Shown here one piece after another: positions 48,211 to 56,006 of a stretch of 61,771 nucleotides of DNA (within the stretch, counting starts at the first letter, position 1; the number at the start of each line of letters is the position of its first letter). The notes under the pieces are model-generated. The model did no database searches, had not been told where the DNA came from, and was given only the letters and a program-made list of their open reading frames with translations. Origin of the DNA: Pseudoxanthomonas kaohsiungensis (lineage in GTDB: Bacteria > Pseudomonadota > Gammaproteobacteria > Xanthomonadales > Xanthomonadaceae); assembly GCF_010211765.1 (NCBI RefSeq), contig NZ_PDWO01000018.1:1-61771 (forward strand). Direction: 5' to 3'. Made by a program: the position numbers and the translations under genes.

Positions 48211-48236
48211 GGGGCGGCTTCCTTCGAAGCCGCCCC
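48211..48236 (-). promoter_or_regulatory. Hairpin between pstS1 and pstC
   Basis: 11-bp perfect stem GGGGCGGCTTC/GAAGCCGCCCC with loop CTTC, 12 bp after the pstS1 stop. It has no T-tract. It probably stabilises pstS mRNA or partly terminates, so that binding protein is made in excess over permease. Confidence 0.6.
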
Positions 48237-48248
48237 GGATCTGTCCCG

Positions 48249-49343
48249 TTACTTGAACTCGGCAGCCCAGTAGGCCTCGATCTGCTGCACCAGCTCCGGC
48301 GGCAGCGGCACGTAGTGCAGTGCCTGTGCCTGCGGCTGGCCCTGCTCGAAGGCCCACTTGAAGAACGCGAGCGTGGCCTGGCTGCGTGCCGGATCCTTCG
48401 GCTGCTTGGGCATCAGCATGAAGTTGGTGGCGGTGATCGGCCACGCCTGCTCGCCCGGCGCATTGGTGATCACCAGGTTGAAGTCCTTGGCGCTGGTCCA
48501 GTCGGCGCTGGCGGCCGCGGCCGCGAAGGTGTCCGCGTTGGGCTGCACCCACTGGCCGGCCGCATTCTGCAGGGAGGCGTAGGGCATGGCGTTCTGCAGC
48601 GCGTAGGCGAGCTCGACGTAGCCGATGCCACCCTTGATCTGCTTGACGTAGGCGGCGACGCCCTCGTTGCCCTTGCCGCCGACGCCGGCCGGCCATTGCA
48701 GCGATGTTCCTTCGCCGACCTTCTCCTTCCACTCGCCGCTGACCTTTGACAGGTAGTTGCTGAAGTTGAAGGTGGTGCCGGAACCGTCGGAACGGTGCAC
48801 CAGGGTGATCTTCTCGGCAGGCAGCGCGACGCCCGGGTTGGCCGCGGCGATGGCCGGGTCGTTCCACATGGCGACCTTGCCGAGGAAGATGTCGGCCAGC
48901 AGCGGGCCGGTCAGGCGCAACTGGCCGGGCTGGATGCCTTCGAGGTTGAATACCGGCACCACGCCGCCGATGGCCGACGGGAACTGGCCCAGGCCCGCGG
49001 CCGCCAGCTCTTCGCTCGGCAGCGGCTTGTCGGAGGAACCGAAGTCCACCGTGCCCGCCTTGATCTGGGCGATGCCGCCCCCGGAGCCGATCGACTGGTA
49101 ATTGACCTTGTTGCCGGTGGCCGCGTTGTAGTCGGCCGACCACTTGGACACGAGCGGGTAGATGAACGACGCGCCGGCGCCGGAGATCTGCGCGGCCACC
49201 TGCTCGCCGGCCGCCGGCGCGTCGGCGCCTTGCGTGGCCGGTGCGGTGGCGGCGTTGTCGGCGTCGCCGCCGGCAGAGCACGCGGCCAGGGCGAGGCTGG
49301 CGGCCAGGGACAGGACGAGGGGGCGGAGCGGGAAGGGCTTCAT
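48249..49343 (-). CDS. pstS: Phosphate-binding protein PstS, lipoprotein form
   Basis: 364 aa from the ATG at 49343. A type II signal peptide has lipobox LAAC and Cys22. An Ala/Asp-rich tether of about 30 residues follows, then the periplasmic binding domain. Phosphate-contact segments are ISGAGASFIYPL, SIGSGGGIAQIKAGTVDFGSSD and HRSDGSGTTFNF. It is clearly paralogous to the pstS2 product next door, mostly differing in the N-terminal anchor. It has its own Pho box 50-75 bp upstream. Confidence 0.94.
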   Translation of the reverse strand: MKPFPLRPLVLSLAASLALAACSAGGDADNAATAPATQGADAPAAGEQVAAQISGAGASFIYPLVSKWSADYNAATGNKVNYQSIGSGGGIAQIKAGTVDFGSSDKPLPSEELAAAGLGQFPSAIGGVVPVFNLEGIQPGQLRLTGPLLADIFLGKVAMWNDPAIAAANPGVALPAEKITLVHRSDGSGTTFNFSNYLSKVSGEWKEKVGEGTSLQWPAGVGGKGNEGVAAYVKQIKGGIGYVELAYALQNAMPYASLQNAAGQWVQPNADTFAAAAASADWTSAKDFNLVITNAPGEQAWPITATNFMLMPKQPKDPARSQATLAFFKWAFEQGQPQAQALHYVPLPPELVQQIEAYWAAEFK

Positions 49344-49391
49344 GGGCTCGTTTCTGGGCTGGGCCGGCGGGCCGGCGGATGGGCACATGAA

Positions 49392-49420
49392 ATGATGTTT
49401 TTGTGACAACCGTATGACGC
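49392..49420 (-). promoter_or_regulatory. Pho box upstream of pstS1
   Basis: On the minus strand, half-sites GCGTCAT (49420-49414), TTGTCAC (49409-49403) and ACATCAT (49398-49392) repeat every 11 bp, as in PhoB sites (consensus CTGTCAT-N4-CTGTCAC). Confidence 0.75.
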
Positions 49421-49475
49421 GCCCCCGGCGTTCTGCCCGGCCGCCCCTGGTTGCATCGCAAGCGGCTGTATTCAA

Positions 49476-49507
49476 AGAAAAAAGAGCGCGGACCGAAGTC
49501 CGCGCTC
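49476..49507 (-). terminator. Intrinsic terminator of pstS2
   Basis: 10-bp stem GAGCGCGGAC/GTCCGCGCTC with a TTCG tetraloop (minus strand), followed by six T. It begins about 34 bp after the pstS2 stop. It separates the two pstS genes into different transcripts. Confidence 0.9.
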
Positions 49508-49540
49508 CCGGGTGAACGGCGAGGGGAGAGAGCCCGCCGC

Positions 49541-50563
49541 TCAGTACTTCATGTGCTGCGCCCAGTACGCCTCGATCTGCTTGACCAGCGCATCGGGCAG
49601 CGGCACGTAGTCGAGCTGGCGCGCCTGGGCATCGCCGTTGGCATAGACCCACTGGAAGAACGTCTTAGCGTTCCTCGCGCCGGCCGCGTTCTTCGGCTGC
49701 TTGTACATGAGGATGAAGTTGGTGGCGGTGATCGGCCAGGAGTTCTCGCCCGGCGCATTGGTCATCACCAGGTAGAAATCCTTGGCCTTGGCCCAGTCGG
49801 CGCTGGCGGCGGCGGCGGCGAAGCTCTCTTCGCTGGGCTGCACGAAGCGGCCTGCGGCGTTCTTCAGGGCCGCGTGCGAGAGCTTGTTCTGCAGCGCGTA
49901 GGACAGCTCGACGTAGCCGATGCCGCCCTTGACCTGCTTGACGTAGGCGGTCACGCCCTCGTTGCCCTTGCCGCCGATGCCGGCCGGCCACTGCACCGAG
50001 GTGCCTTCGCCGACCTTGTCCTTCCATTCCGGGCTGACCTTGGACAGGTAGTTGACGAAGTTGAAGGTGGTGCCCGAGCCGTCGGAGCGGTGGACGACGG
50101 TGATCTTCTGGTCGGGCAGGGCCAGGCCCGGGTTGAGCGCGGCGATGGCCGGATCGTTCCACTTGGCGATCTTGCCCAGGAAGATGTTGGCCAGGGTCGG
50201 GCCGTCGAGCTTCAGCGCGCCCGGAGCCACGCCCTGCACGTTGACGATCGGCACCACGCCGCCGATCACCGACGGGAACTGCGCCAGGCCGTACTTGGCC
50301 AGCTCCTCGGGCTTGAGCGGCGCATCGGACGAGCCGAAGTCGACCGTGGCCGCCTTGATCTGGGCGATGCCGCCGCCGGAGCCGATCGACTGGTAGTTGA
50401 CCTGCTTGCCGGTCGCACCCTTGTAGTCGGCCGACCACTTCGACATGACCGGATAGATGAAGGAAGCCCCGGCGCCGGTCACGTCGTTGGCGTGGGCGAG
50501 GGAGATCGAGGAAGCGGCCGCGATCAGTGCGGCGGCGGCGCGGGTCTTGAACGTGAAGTTCAC
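49541..50563 (-). CDS. pstS: Phosphate-binding protein PstS, soluble periplasmic form
   Basis: 340 aa starting at GTG 50563 with CGGAGTT upstream. The signal peptide (AAAALIAAASSISLAHA) is cleaved by signal peptidase I near residue 25; there is no lipobox Cys. The binding segments TGAGASFIYPV, SIGSGGGIAQIKAATVDFGSSD and HRSDGSGTTFNF match those of pstS1. Its own Pho box and terminator make it a single-gene unit, so it may be the mass-produced free form while the lipoprotein stays near the transporter. Confidence 0.94.
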   Translation of the reverse strand: MNFTFKTRAAAALIAAASSISLAHANDVTGAGASFIYPVMSKWSADYKGATGKQVNYQSIGSGGGIAQIKAATVDFGSSDAPLKPEELAKYGLAQFPSVIGGVVPIVNVQGVAPGALKLDGPTLANIFLGKIAKWNDPAIAALNPGLALPDQKITVVHRSDGSGTTFNFVNYLSKVSPEWKDKVGEGTSVQWPAGIGGKGNEGVTAYVKQVKGGIGYVELSYALQNKLSHAALKNAAGRFVQPSEESFAAAAASADWAKAKDFYLVMTNAPGENSWPITATNFILMYKQPKNAAGARNAKTFFQWVYANGDAQARQLDYVPLPDALVKQIEAYWAQHMKY

Positions 50564-50644
50564 GGTGCAACTCCGTAAGCAGCGGGTGGGTGGTGGCGGA
50601 CGCGAAGCCGACGCATCCAGCGGCGGCCATTCCATAACCGATCC

Positions 50645-50684
50645 GTGACAGCGCCGCGTAATCCACGTGACCGCGGGGTGACAC
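50645..50684 (-). promoter_or_regulatory. Pho box upstream of pstS2
   Basis: Minus-strand half-sites GTGTCAC (50684-50678) and CGGTCAC (50673-50667) with a 4-bp spacer. A further CTGTCAC lies two helical turns away (50651-50645). All fall in an 11-bp register. Confidence 0.72.
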
Positions 50685-50709
50685 CGCGCTGCGGCCGGCG
50701 CCGAGCGGC

Positions 50710-50727
50710 CGGTCACCGTTCTGTCAT
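50710..50727 (+). promoter_or_regulatory. Pho box upstream of the OprP-like porin gene
   Basis: CGGTCAC-CGTT-CTGTCAT at 50710-50727. The second half-site equals the consensus. It is 118 bp before the porin ATG and 25 bp from the divergent pstS2 box. Confidence 0.8.
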
Positions 50728-50845
50728 ATCGCCGTCGCGTCCCTGAAAGATCGCGGTCGCAAGCTGCGCGGCGTTTAACGGGTGCTTCACGTTCCCAGGC
50801 GGAACCGCACCGCTCTCGCCAGACCACCACCACCGGAGTTCCTCC

Positions 50846-52141
50846 ATGCGTTATTCCTATCTCGCCGTCGCCCTCGCCGCGGCCCTGGGCACGACCGCCG
50901 CCTTCGATGCGGCCGCCGCCGAGAACGCCGAACTGGCCGCGCTGAAGGCGCAGCTGGCCGAGCTGCAGGCCAAGGTCGCCGAGCTCGAGACACGCACCGA
51001 CGCCCAGTCCGACATCAACGTGGGCACCCAGCAGAGCATCGAGAACATCGCGGCGACCACGCCGAAGGTCGAGACCAAGGGCGGCATCAAGGTCACCTCG
51101 GCGGACAAGAAGTTCGAGGCCTCCATCGGCGGTCGCATCCATTTCGACGCCTATGCCTTCGACCGCGACATCGCGGCCACCACCGGCACCAGCGAGTTCC
51201 GCCGCGCGCGCCTGACCCTGGCCGGCAAGGCGCTGGGCTGGGACTACAAGCTCGAGCAGGACTTCTCCGCCGGCACCAACCTGGACGGCCTGCGCGATGC
51301 CTATATCGCCACCGGCCTGTGGGGCGGCAAGGCCACCATCGGCCATTTCAAGCCATACCGCTCGATGGAGGAGCTGACCAGCTCCAACGAGATCCTGATG
51401 ATGGAGCGTCCGTTCGCGTCGGCCACCGGACTGTTCAGCGGCCGCCAGTTCCAGCAGGGCGTGGGCTACCAGCGTTCGGGCGACAACTACACCGCCGGCT
51501 TCACCGTGTTCAACCTGCGCGGCGCCTCGGGCACCCGCAACGAGGGCATGGGCGCTTCGGGCCGCGTCACCTGGGCGCCGATCAACAACGACAACGAAAC
51601 CCTGCACTTCGGCGGTTGGGCCAGCCAGGAGAACGCCAACCAGGGCTCGGCCGACATGTCGGCGGTGGCCAGCTACGCCGGCCGGCGCGGCCCCTCGCAG
51701 ACCATCGCCACCACTACCGGCGCCAGCCGCAACACGATCACCGCCTACGGCCTGGAAGCGGCCGGCGCGTTCGGCCCGCTGTTCTTCCAGGGCGAGTACG
51801 CCAACGCCACCTTCGGCCAGCCGATCGGCGGCGACCAGGACGTGTCCACCTGGTACCTGCAGGGCAGCTGGCTGCTCAATGGCGGCCACAAGCCGTACAA
51901 GGCGGCTACCGGCGTGTTCGGTTCGCCGAAGGTCGACAAGGGCCTGTGGGAGCTGACCGCGCGCTACGACACCATCGAGAACAAGGACATCGCCGACCGC
52001 GAGGCGACCAGCGTGATCCTCGGCGTCAACTACTACGTCAACGCCAACCTGCGCTTCATGTTCAACTACACGCAGGGCGAGAACGAGGTGACCGGCGACG
52101 AGACCGGCCAGTACGCGCTGCGCACGCAGTTCGCCTGGTAA
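50846..52141 (+). CDS. Phosphate-selective outer-membrane porin (OprP/OprO-like)
   Basis: 431 aa with a signal peptide (cleavage near AAAAEN). A periplasmic coiled coil follows (ELAALKAQLAELQAKVAELETR), then a 16-strand-type barrel ending in the terminal Phe-Ala-Trp. Family marks are GGRIHFDAYAFDRD, FRRARLTLAGKALGWDYKLEQDF and GHFKPYRSMEELTSSNEILMMERP. OprP-type porins admit phosphate or pyrophosphate under starvation. Divergence from the pst genes with a Pho box strongly supports phosphate as substrate. GGAG precedes the ATG. Confidence 0.92.
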   Translation: MRYSYLAVALAAALGTTAAFDAAAAENAELAALKAQLAELQAKVAELETRTDAQSDINVGTQQSIENIAATTPKVETKGGIKVTSADKKFEASIGGRIHFDAYAFDRDIAATTGTSEFRRARLTLAGKALGWDYKLEQDFSAGTNLDGLRDAYIATGLWGGKATIGHFKPYRSMEELTSSNEILMMERPFASATGLFSGRQFQQGVGYQRSGDNYTAGFTVFNLRGASGTRNEGMGASGRVTWAPINNDNETLHFGGWASQENANQGSADMSAVASYAGRRGPSQTIATTTGASRNTITAYGLEAAGAFGPLFFQGEYANATFGQPIGGDQDVSTWYLQGSWLLNGGHKPYKAATGVFGSPKVDKGLWELTARYDTIENKDIADREATSVILGVNYYVNANLRFMFNYTQGENEVTGDETGQYALRTQFAW

Positions 52142-52165
52142 GACGCCCACGGCTCACCGCCACGG

Positions 52166-52199
52166 AAGCGCCCCGCACCGCGGGGCGCTTTTCTTTTTT
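52166..52199 (+). terminator. Intrinsic terminator of the porin gene
   Basis: 11-bp stem AAGCGCCCCGC/GCGGGGCGCTT with loop ACC, followed by a T-rich tract (52189-52199). Confidence 0.92.
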
Positions 52200-52205
52200 C
52201 GCGGG

Positions 52206-52979
52206 TCAGGCGGGCGTCTTGTCCGGCCAGTGGCACAGGTCGCGGACCACGCACTGCGGGCAATCGGGCTTGCGCGCCTTGCACACGTAGCGGCCGTGCA
52301 GGATCAGCCAGTGGTGCGCGTCCTGCAGGTATGGCGGCGGCACCCGGCGCAACAGCGCGTCCTCGACCGCGCGCACGTCCTTGCCCGGCGCCAGGCCGGT
52401 GCGGTTGGCGACGCGGAAGATATGCGTATCCACCGCCATGGTGGATTCGCCGAACGCGGTGTTGAGGACTACGTTGGCGGTCTTGCGGCCGACGCCGGGC
52501 AGCGCCTCCAGCGCGGCGCGGTCGCGCGGCACTTCGCCGCCGTGCCGTTCGACCAGGATCGCGCAGGTCGCGATCACGTTCTTCGCCTTGGCGTTGAACA
52601 GTCCGATCGTGGCGATGTGCTTCTTCAGCCCGTCCTCGCCCAGCGCCAGGATCGCCTGCGGCGTGTTGGCCAGCGGATACAGCCGGCGGGTGGCCTTGTT
52701 CACGCCCACGTCGGTGGCCTGCGCCGACAGGATCACCGCGACCAGCAACTCGAACGGCGTGGTGTATTCCAGCTCGGTGGTCGGATGCGGGTTGAGCTCC
52801 TGCAGGCGCGCGAACATCTCCTCGATCTCGGCGGCCTTCATCAAGGTGACGCGCGGCGTCGCGGTCTTGCCTGGACGGGCTTGCGTGCCGGTTGCGGCTT
52901 TCTTCGCGGGCGTCTTCTTGGCGGGCGCTGCCGGCTTTTTCGCAGCGCTGCGCCCGGCGGAACTTCTACGCACGCTCAT
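52206..52979 (-). CDS. nth: Endonuclease III (DNA glycosylase/AP lyase)
   Basis: 257-aa base-excision-repair enzyme for oxidised pyrimidines. The helix-hairpin-helix carries the catalytic Lys (LPGVGRKTANVVLN) and the catalytic Asp is in VDTHIFRV. The 4Fe-4S cluster pattern C-x6-C-x2-C-x5-C is complete (CKARKPDCPQCVVRDLC). Residues 1-46 are a Lys/Ala/Pro-rich extension absent from E. coli Nth (211 aa); Met47 (MKAAEIEEMF) is a possible alternative start. The ATG overlaps the stop of the next gene upstream (ATGA), which favours the long form. Confidence 0.94.
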   Translation of the reverse strand: MSVRRSSAGRSAAKKPAAPAKKTPAKKAATGTQARPGKTATPRVTLMKAAEIEEMFARLQELNPHPTTELEYTTPFELLVAVILSAQATDVGVNKATRRLYPLANTPQAILALGEDGLKKHIATIGLFNAKAKNVIATCAILVERHGGEVPRDRAALEALPGVGRKTANVVLNTAFGESTMAVDTHIFRVANRTGLAPGKDVRAVEDALLRRVPPPYLQDAHHWLILHGRYVCKARKPDCPQCVVRDLCHWPDKTPA

Positions 52980-53377
52980 TCGCTTGTTTTCCCGGCCGCG
53001 CGTGCACGTGCACGCGCCAGTGCTGCCGCGGCCGCCGGGGGCAGGGCGGGTCGAGGGGGTGCGTCGACGACCGGTGCATTGGCAACCGTTTCATGGCCAG
53101 AGGTGGGTGCTTGTGCGGTGACCGGACCACGTGCCGCGCGCTCGGCGGCGCGCCGGGCCAGCCGTGTTTCGCGCGCACGGTAGCGGTCGCGCGCGGCCCA
53201 AGCGGTGCGCAGCCGAGCCTGCGCCTCGGCGATCGGCGCATCCCATCCATCGTCGCCCGCGGCGTAGTCCATCAGACCGGCCTGCAAGGCGCCATCGAGG
53301 TCGCTCGCGTGCAACAGCGCCAGCAACCGCTGGCGCAGTGCAGCCCGTGCGGCGGTCGCTTCGGTGGACGGGGCCAT
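52976..53377 (-). CDS. Uncharacterised Ala/Arg-rich small protein
   Basis: 133 aa, no family recognised. The first 80 residues look helical (LRQRLLALLHASDLDGALQAGL, AQARLRTAWAARDRYRARETRLARR in part). The tail is Pro/Ala-rich and ends in another Ala-Arg helix. No signal peptide, membrane segment or Cys pair. It overlaps nth by 4 bp (ATGA) and starts 14 bp after the crotonase gene, so it is probably co-transcribed with both. Function unknown. Confidence 0.65.
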   Translation of the reverse strand: MAPSTEATAARAALRQRLLALLHASDLDGALQAGLMDYAAGDDGWDAPIAEAQARLRTAWAARDRYRARETRLARRAAERAARGPVTAQAPTSGHETVANAPVVDAPPRPALPPAAAAALARARARAAGKTSE

Positions 53378-53391
53378 GGACGGGGCGTGGC

Positions 53392-54174
53392 TCAGCGGTT
53401 CTGGAACTGCGGCTTGCGTTTGGCGAGGAACGCGTCGGTGCCTTCGCGCATGTCCTCGCTGGCGAACAGCAGCGCGAACTGTGCGGTCTCGAACTGCAGT
53501 CCTTCCTCGATGCCGCATTCGCCGCCCAGCAACACCGCGTCGAGCACGCCCCGCAGGGCCAGCGGAGCGGCCGAGGCCAGCTGCGCCGCCAGCTTCATCG
53601 TTTCCGACTCGAGGTCCGCGGCCGGAACGACCCGGTTGACCAGCCCCAGCTGCAGCGCACGGGCCGCATCGATCGGCGCCCCGAGCAGGCACAGCTCGAG
53701 GGTGGCCGCGCGGCCGGCCAGGCGCAGCAGGCGCTGGGTGCCGCCGAACCCGGGGATCAGGCCGAGGTTCACCTCCGGCTGGCCAAGTCGGGCGCTGTCG
53801 GCGGCCACGCGCAGGTGGCAGGCCATGGCCAGTTCCAGGCCGCCGCCCAGTGCGTAGCCGTTCACCATCGCGATGGCCGGCTTGGGCAGGCGCTCGATCC
53901 GGCGCATCAGGCGTTGGCCCAGCAGGGAGAACTCGCGGCCCTCGATCGCGGTCAGCGCATTCATCTCGGCGATGTCGGCGCCGGCGACGAAGGCCTTGCC
54001 GCCGCTGCCGGTGAGGACCACGACGCGGACGTCGGGATCCTCGCCAGCGGCGGCGAACGCGGCGTCGAGGGCTTCCAGGGTCTGCCGGTTCAGGGCGTTG
54101 AGCTTGTCCGGGCGGTCGATGGTCAGGACCCGGACGCCGTCGGCGTCGCGGCTGAGGACGGGGCTGGCCGTCAT
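53392..54174 (-). CDS. Enoyl-CoA hydratase (crotonase family)
   Basis: 260 aa. Hydrates trans-2-enoyl-CoA. The oxyanion-hole segments AFVAGADIAEM and NGYALGGGLELAMACHL are present, and both catalytic glutamates of true hydratases are there (GGGLELAM and GQPEVNLGLIPG). Residue 260 and the C-terminal helix match the classic short-chain hydratase. The pathway (fatty-acid or branched-chain amino-acid oxidation) cannot be told, as no acyl-CoA dehydrogenase or thiolase is nearby. It is first in the nth group. Confidence 0.9.
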   Translation of the reverse strand: MTASPVLSRDADGVRVLTIDRPDKLNALNRQTLEALDAAFAAAGEDPDVRVVVLTGSGGKAFVAGADIAEMNALTAIEGREFSLLGQRLMRRIERLPKPAIAMVNGYALGGGLELAMACHLRVAADSARLGQPEVNLGLIPGFGGTQRLLRLAGRAATLELCLLGAPIDAARALQLGLVNRVVPAADLESETMKLAAQLASAAPLALRGVLDAVLLGGECGIEEGLQFETAQFALLFASEDMREGTDAFLAKRKPQFQNR

Positions 54175-54347
54175 GGCGGTGAACTCCTGGTCGGGAATGT
54201 GAAGGCACGGGGCTGGAACTTCCCGTCCGGCGGGCGGTCCGAAGCCCTGACCCGCGCTGGCGGGCCGCCGGTGCGGCGGCTATCCTAGCGCGTCCGCTAC
54301 TGCCGGGACCCGAGGTCCTGGCGCCACCCTTCCGGAGAACGATCCAG

Positions 54348-55049
54348 ATGAAGTTGCGTCCTATCGCTGTCGCCATTGCGGCCCTGGCCCTGGCCGGCAG
54401 TGCCTTCGCCCAGGACACCACGTCCGAGAAGGGCAAGCTGAGCTACTACTTCGGCTACGACTACGGCAACAACCTTGCCGAGCTGCAGGGCCGCGGAGAG
54501 CAGATCGACGCCGCGTCGGTGGTCAAGGGCCTGCAGGACGCGCTGGCCAAGAAGCAGCCGGCGATCACGGCCGACCAGCTCAAGCCGGCACTGGAGGCGT
54601 TCCAGAAGCGCGAGCAGGCCCGCGCCCAGCAGGCCAAGGCCCAGTACGACAAGGCCGCCGCCGAGAACAAGACCAAGTCCGACCAGTTCCTGGCCCAGAA
54701 CAAGGCCAAGGCCGGCGTGCAGACCCTGCCCAGCGGCGTGCAGTACCGCATCCTCGAGACCGGCACCGGCGCCAAGCCGACCCAGGCCAGCAACGTGCAG
54801 CTGGAAGTGGCCGGTCCGTTCCCGTTCGGCCAGCGTCCGGAGCAGGCCCGTCCGGCGCAGCAGATCCCGAGCATCAAGGTCAGCGAAGTGGAAATGGCCG
54901 CCATGCGCGAAGTGCTGCTGCAGATGCCGGCCGGTTCGAAGTGGGAAGTGGCGCTGCCGGCGGACAAGGCCTACGGCGCCGACCCGCGCACGCCGTTCCC
55001 GCCGAACGTGGCGGTGGTGTTCGAGATCAAGCTGGTCGCGATCAAGTAA
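54348..55049 (+). CDS. FKBP-type protein with FkpA/Mip N-terminal domain and degenerate PPIase domain
   Basis: 233 aa. The signal peptide ends at AFAQD. Residues about 25-120 are the FKBP_N dimerisation and long-helix domain (KLSYYFGYDYGNNLAE, LEAFQKREQARAQQAKAQYD). The C-terminal part keeps FKBP edges (LPSGVQYRILETGTGAKPT, MPAGSKWEVALPADKAYG, PPNVAVVFEIKLV). The central strand with the catalytic-pocket Tyr, Phe-Asp and Trp is replaced by a Pro/Gln-rich stretch. It is probably a periplasmic chaperone with little or no isomerase activity. A terminator follows. Confidence 0.85.
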   Translation: MKLRPIAVAIAALALAGSAFAQDTTSEKGKLSYYFGYDYGNNLAELQGRGEQIDAASVVKGLQDALAKKQPAITADQLKPALEAFQKREQARAQQAKAQYDKAAAENKTKSDQFLAQNKAKAGVQTLPSGVQYRILETGTGAKPTQASNVQLEVAGPFPFGQRPEQARPAQQIPSIKVSEVEMAAMREVLLQMPAGSKWEVALPADKAYGADPRTPFPPNVAVVFEIKLVAIK

Positions 55050-55074
55050 TCGCCCCCGCTGCATGATCGTCCTT

Positions 55075-55105
55075 CTGCGCCGGCTCGATGCCGGCGCAGT
55101 CGTTT
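55075..55105 (+). terminator. Intrinsic terminator of the FKBP gene
   Basis: 10-bp stem CTGCGCCGGC/GCCGGCGCAG with a 5-nt loop, followed by TCGTTT, 25 bp after the stop. The T-tract is weak. Confidence 0.65.
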
Positions 55106-55127
55106 CCGGGATGGCATCGCGCCTTGC

Positions 55128-56006
55128 ATGGCACCGGACGCGCTACGCTTGCTCCTTCCAGGTTCCGCCACTGCCGTGCTGTCGATCCCGTTTCCGCCTG
55201 TCAGCGTCGATCCCACCGCGCCAGCGAGTCCCTGCATCCGCGCATGCCGGATCGATGGCGACGGCCTGTGCCGCGGCTGCCTGCGCACCGGCGACGAGAT
55301 CGCCTGCTGGTCCCGCCTCGGCGAGGCGGAACGGCGGCACCTGATGGAGACCGTGTTGGCCGACCGCAAGCGCGAACGCTACCGTTTCCTCGACCGCCTG
55401 CGCGAACGCGAGCAGGTGGGGGGCGTACTCCATCCGCTGCGGCACCCGCCCGCCGGCGACGGCTGGAACCGCTCCGAGCTCGACGACCTGCTGCCGGACG
55501 CGGGCGCGCTGGCGGAAGCGGCGGTACTGGTGGGCCTGGTGCCGCGCCAGGCCGGTACGCAGGTACTGCTGACCCGCCGCACCGACGCGCTGCGCCACCA
55601 CGGCGGCCAGGTGAGCTTTCCCGGCGGCCGCGTGGAGCGCGACGATGCCGGCGTGCTCGGCGCGGCCCTGCGCGAAAGCCACGAGGAGATCGCCCTGGCC
55701 GCCGTGCAGGTGGCGCCGCTGGGTTATCTCGATCCGTTCCTGACCGTCAGCGGGTTCCGGGTCACGCCGGTGGTCGCGGCGATCGATCCCGATTACGTGC
55801 CGCAGCCCCATCCGGACGAGGTGGCAGAAGTGTTCGAGGTGCCGTTCGAGTTCCTGATGTCGGCCTCGCACCTGCACCAGGTCGAGATGGAGTTCCGCGG
55901 CCGCCGCCGTAGCGTGCTCGAGTACGACTGGCCCGGCCAACGCATCTGGGGCGCGACCGCGGCGATCCTGTACAACCTGAGGCGACGGCTGGAGGAAGCG
56001 GCATGA
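55128..56006 (+). CDS. DUF1289-Nudix fusion, CoA pyrophosphatase (NudL-like)
   Basis: Up to 292 aa. Residues about 32-75 are a DUF1289 domain with its Cys pattern (SPCIRACRIDGDGLCRGCLRT, DEIACW). After a linker comes a Nudix domain of the CoA-diphosphatase group: the UPF0035 motif LRHHGGQVSFPGGRVE and Nudix box ALRESHEEIAL. These enzymes cut CoA or acyl-CoA to 4'-phosphopantetheine and 3',5'-ADP. The start is uncertain: ATG 55128 (listed) or GTG 55176. The first 16 residues look noncoding, which favours the GTG. It overlaps the rhodanese gene by 4 bp. Confidence 0.85.
   Translation: MAPDALRLLLPGSATAVLSIPFPPVSVDPTAPASPCIRACRIDGDGLCRGCLRTGDEIACWSRLGEAERRHLMETVLADRKRERYRFLDRLREREQVGGVLHPLRHPPAGDGWNRSELDDLLPDAGALAEAAVLVGLVPRQAGTQVLLTRRTDALRHHGGQVSFPGGRVERDDAGVLGAALRESHEEIALAAVQVAPLGYLDPFLTVSGFRVTPVVAAIDPDYVPQPHPDEVAEVFEVPFEFLMSASHLHQVEMEFRGRRRSVLEYDWPGQRIWGATAAILYNLRRRLEEAA

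Noticed and set aside
49541-52150. Continuous 869-codon minus-strand frame joining pstS2 and the porin region
   Set aside because: Only the part from the GTG at 50563 is PstS, with a proper signal peptide and Shine-Dalgarno. The upstream part is antisense to the porin gene and crosses the Pho boxes.
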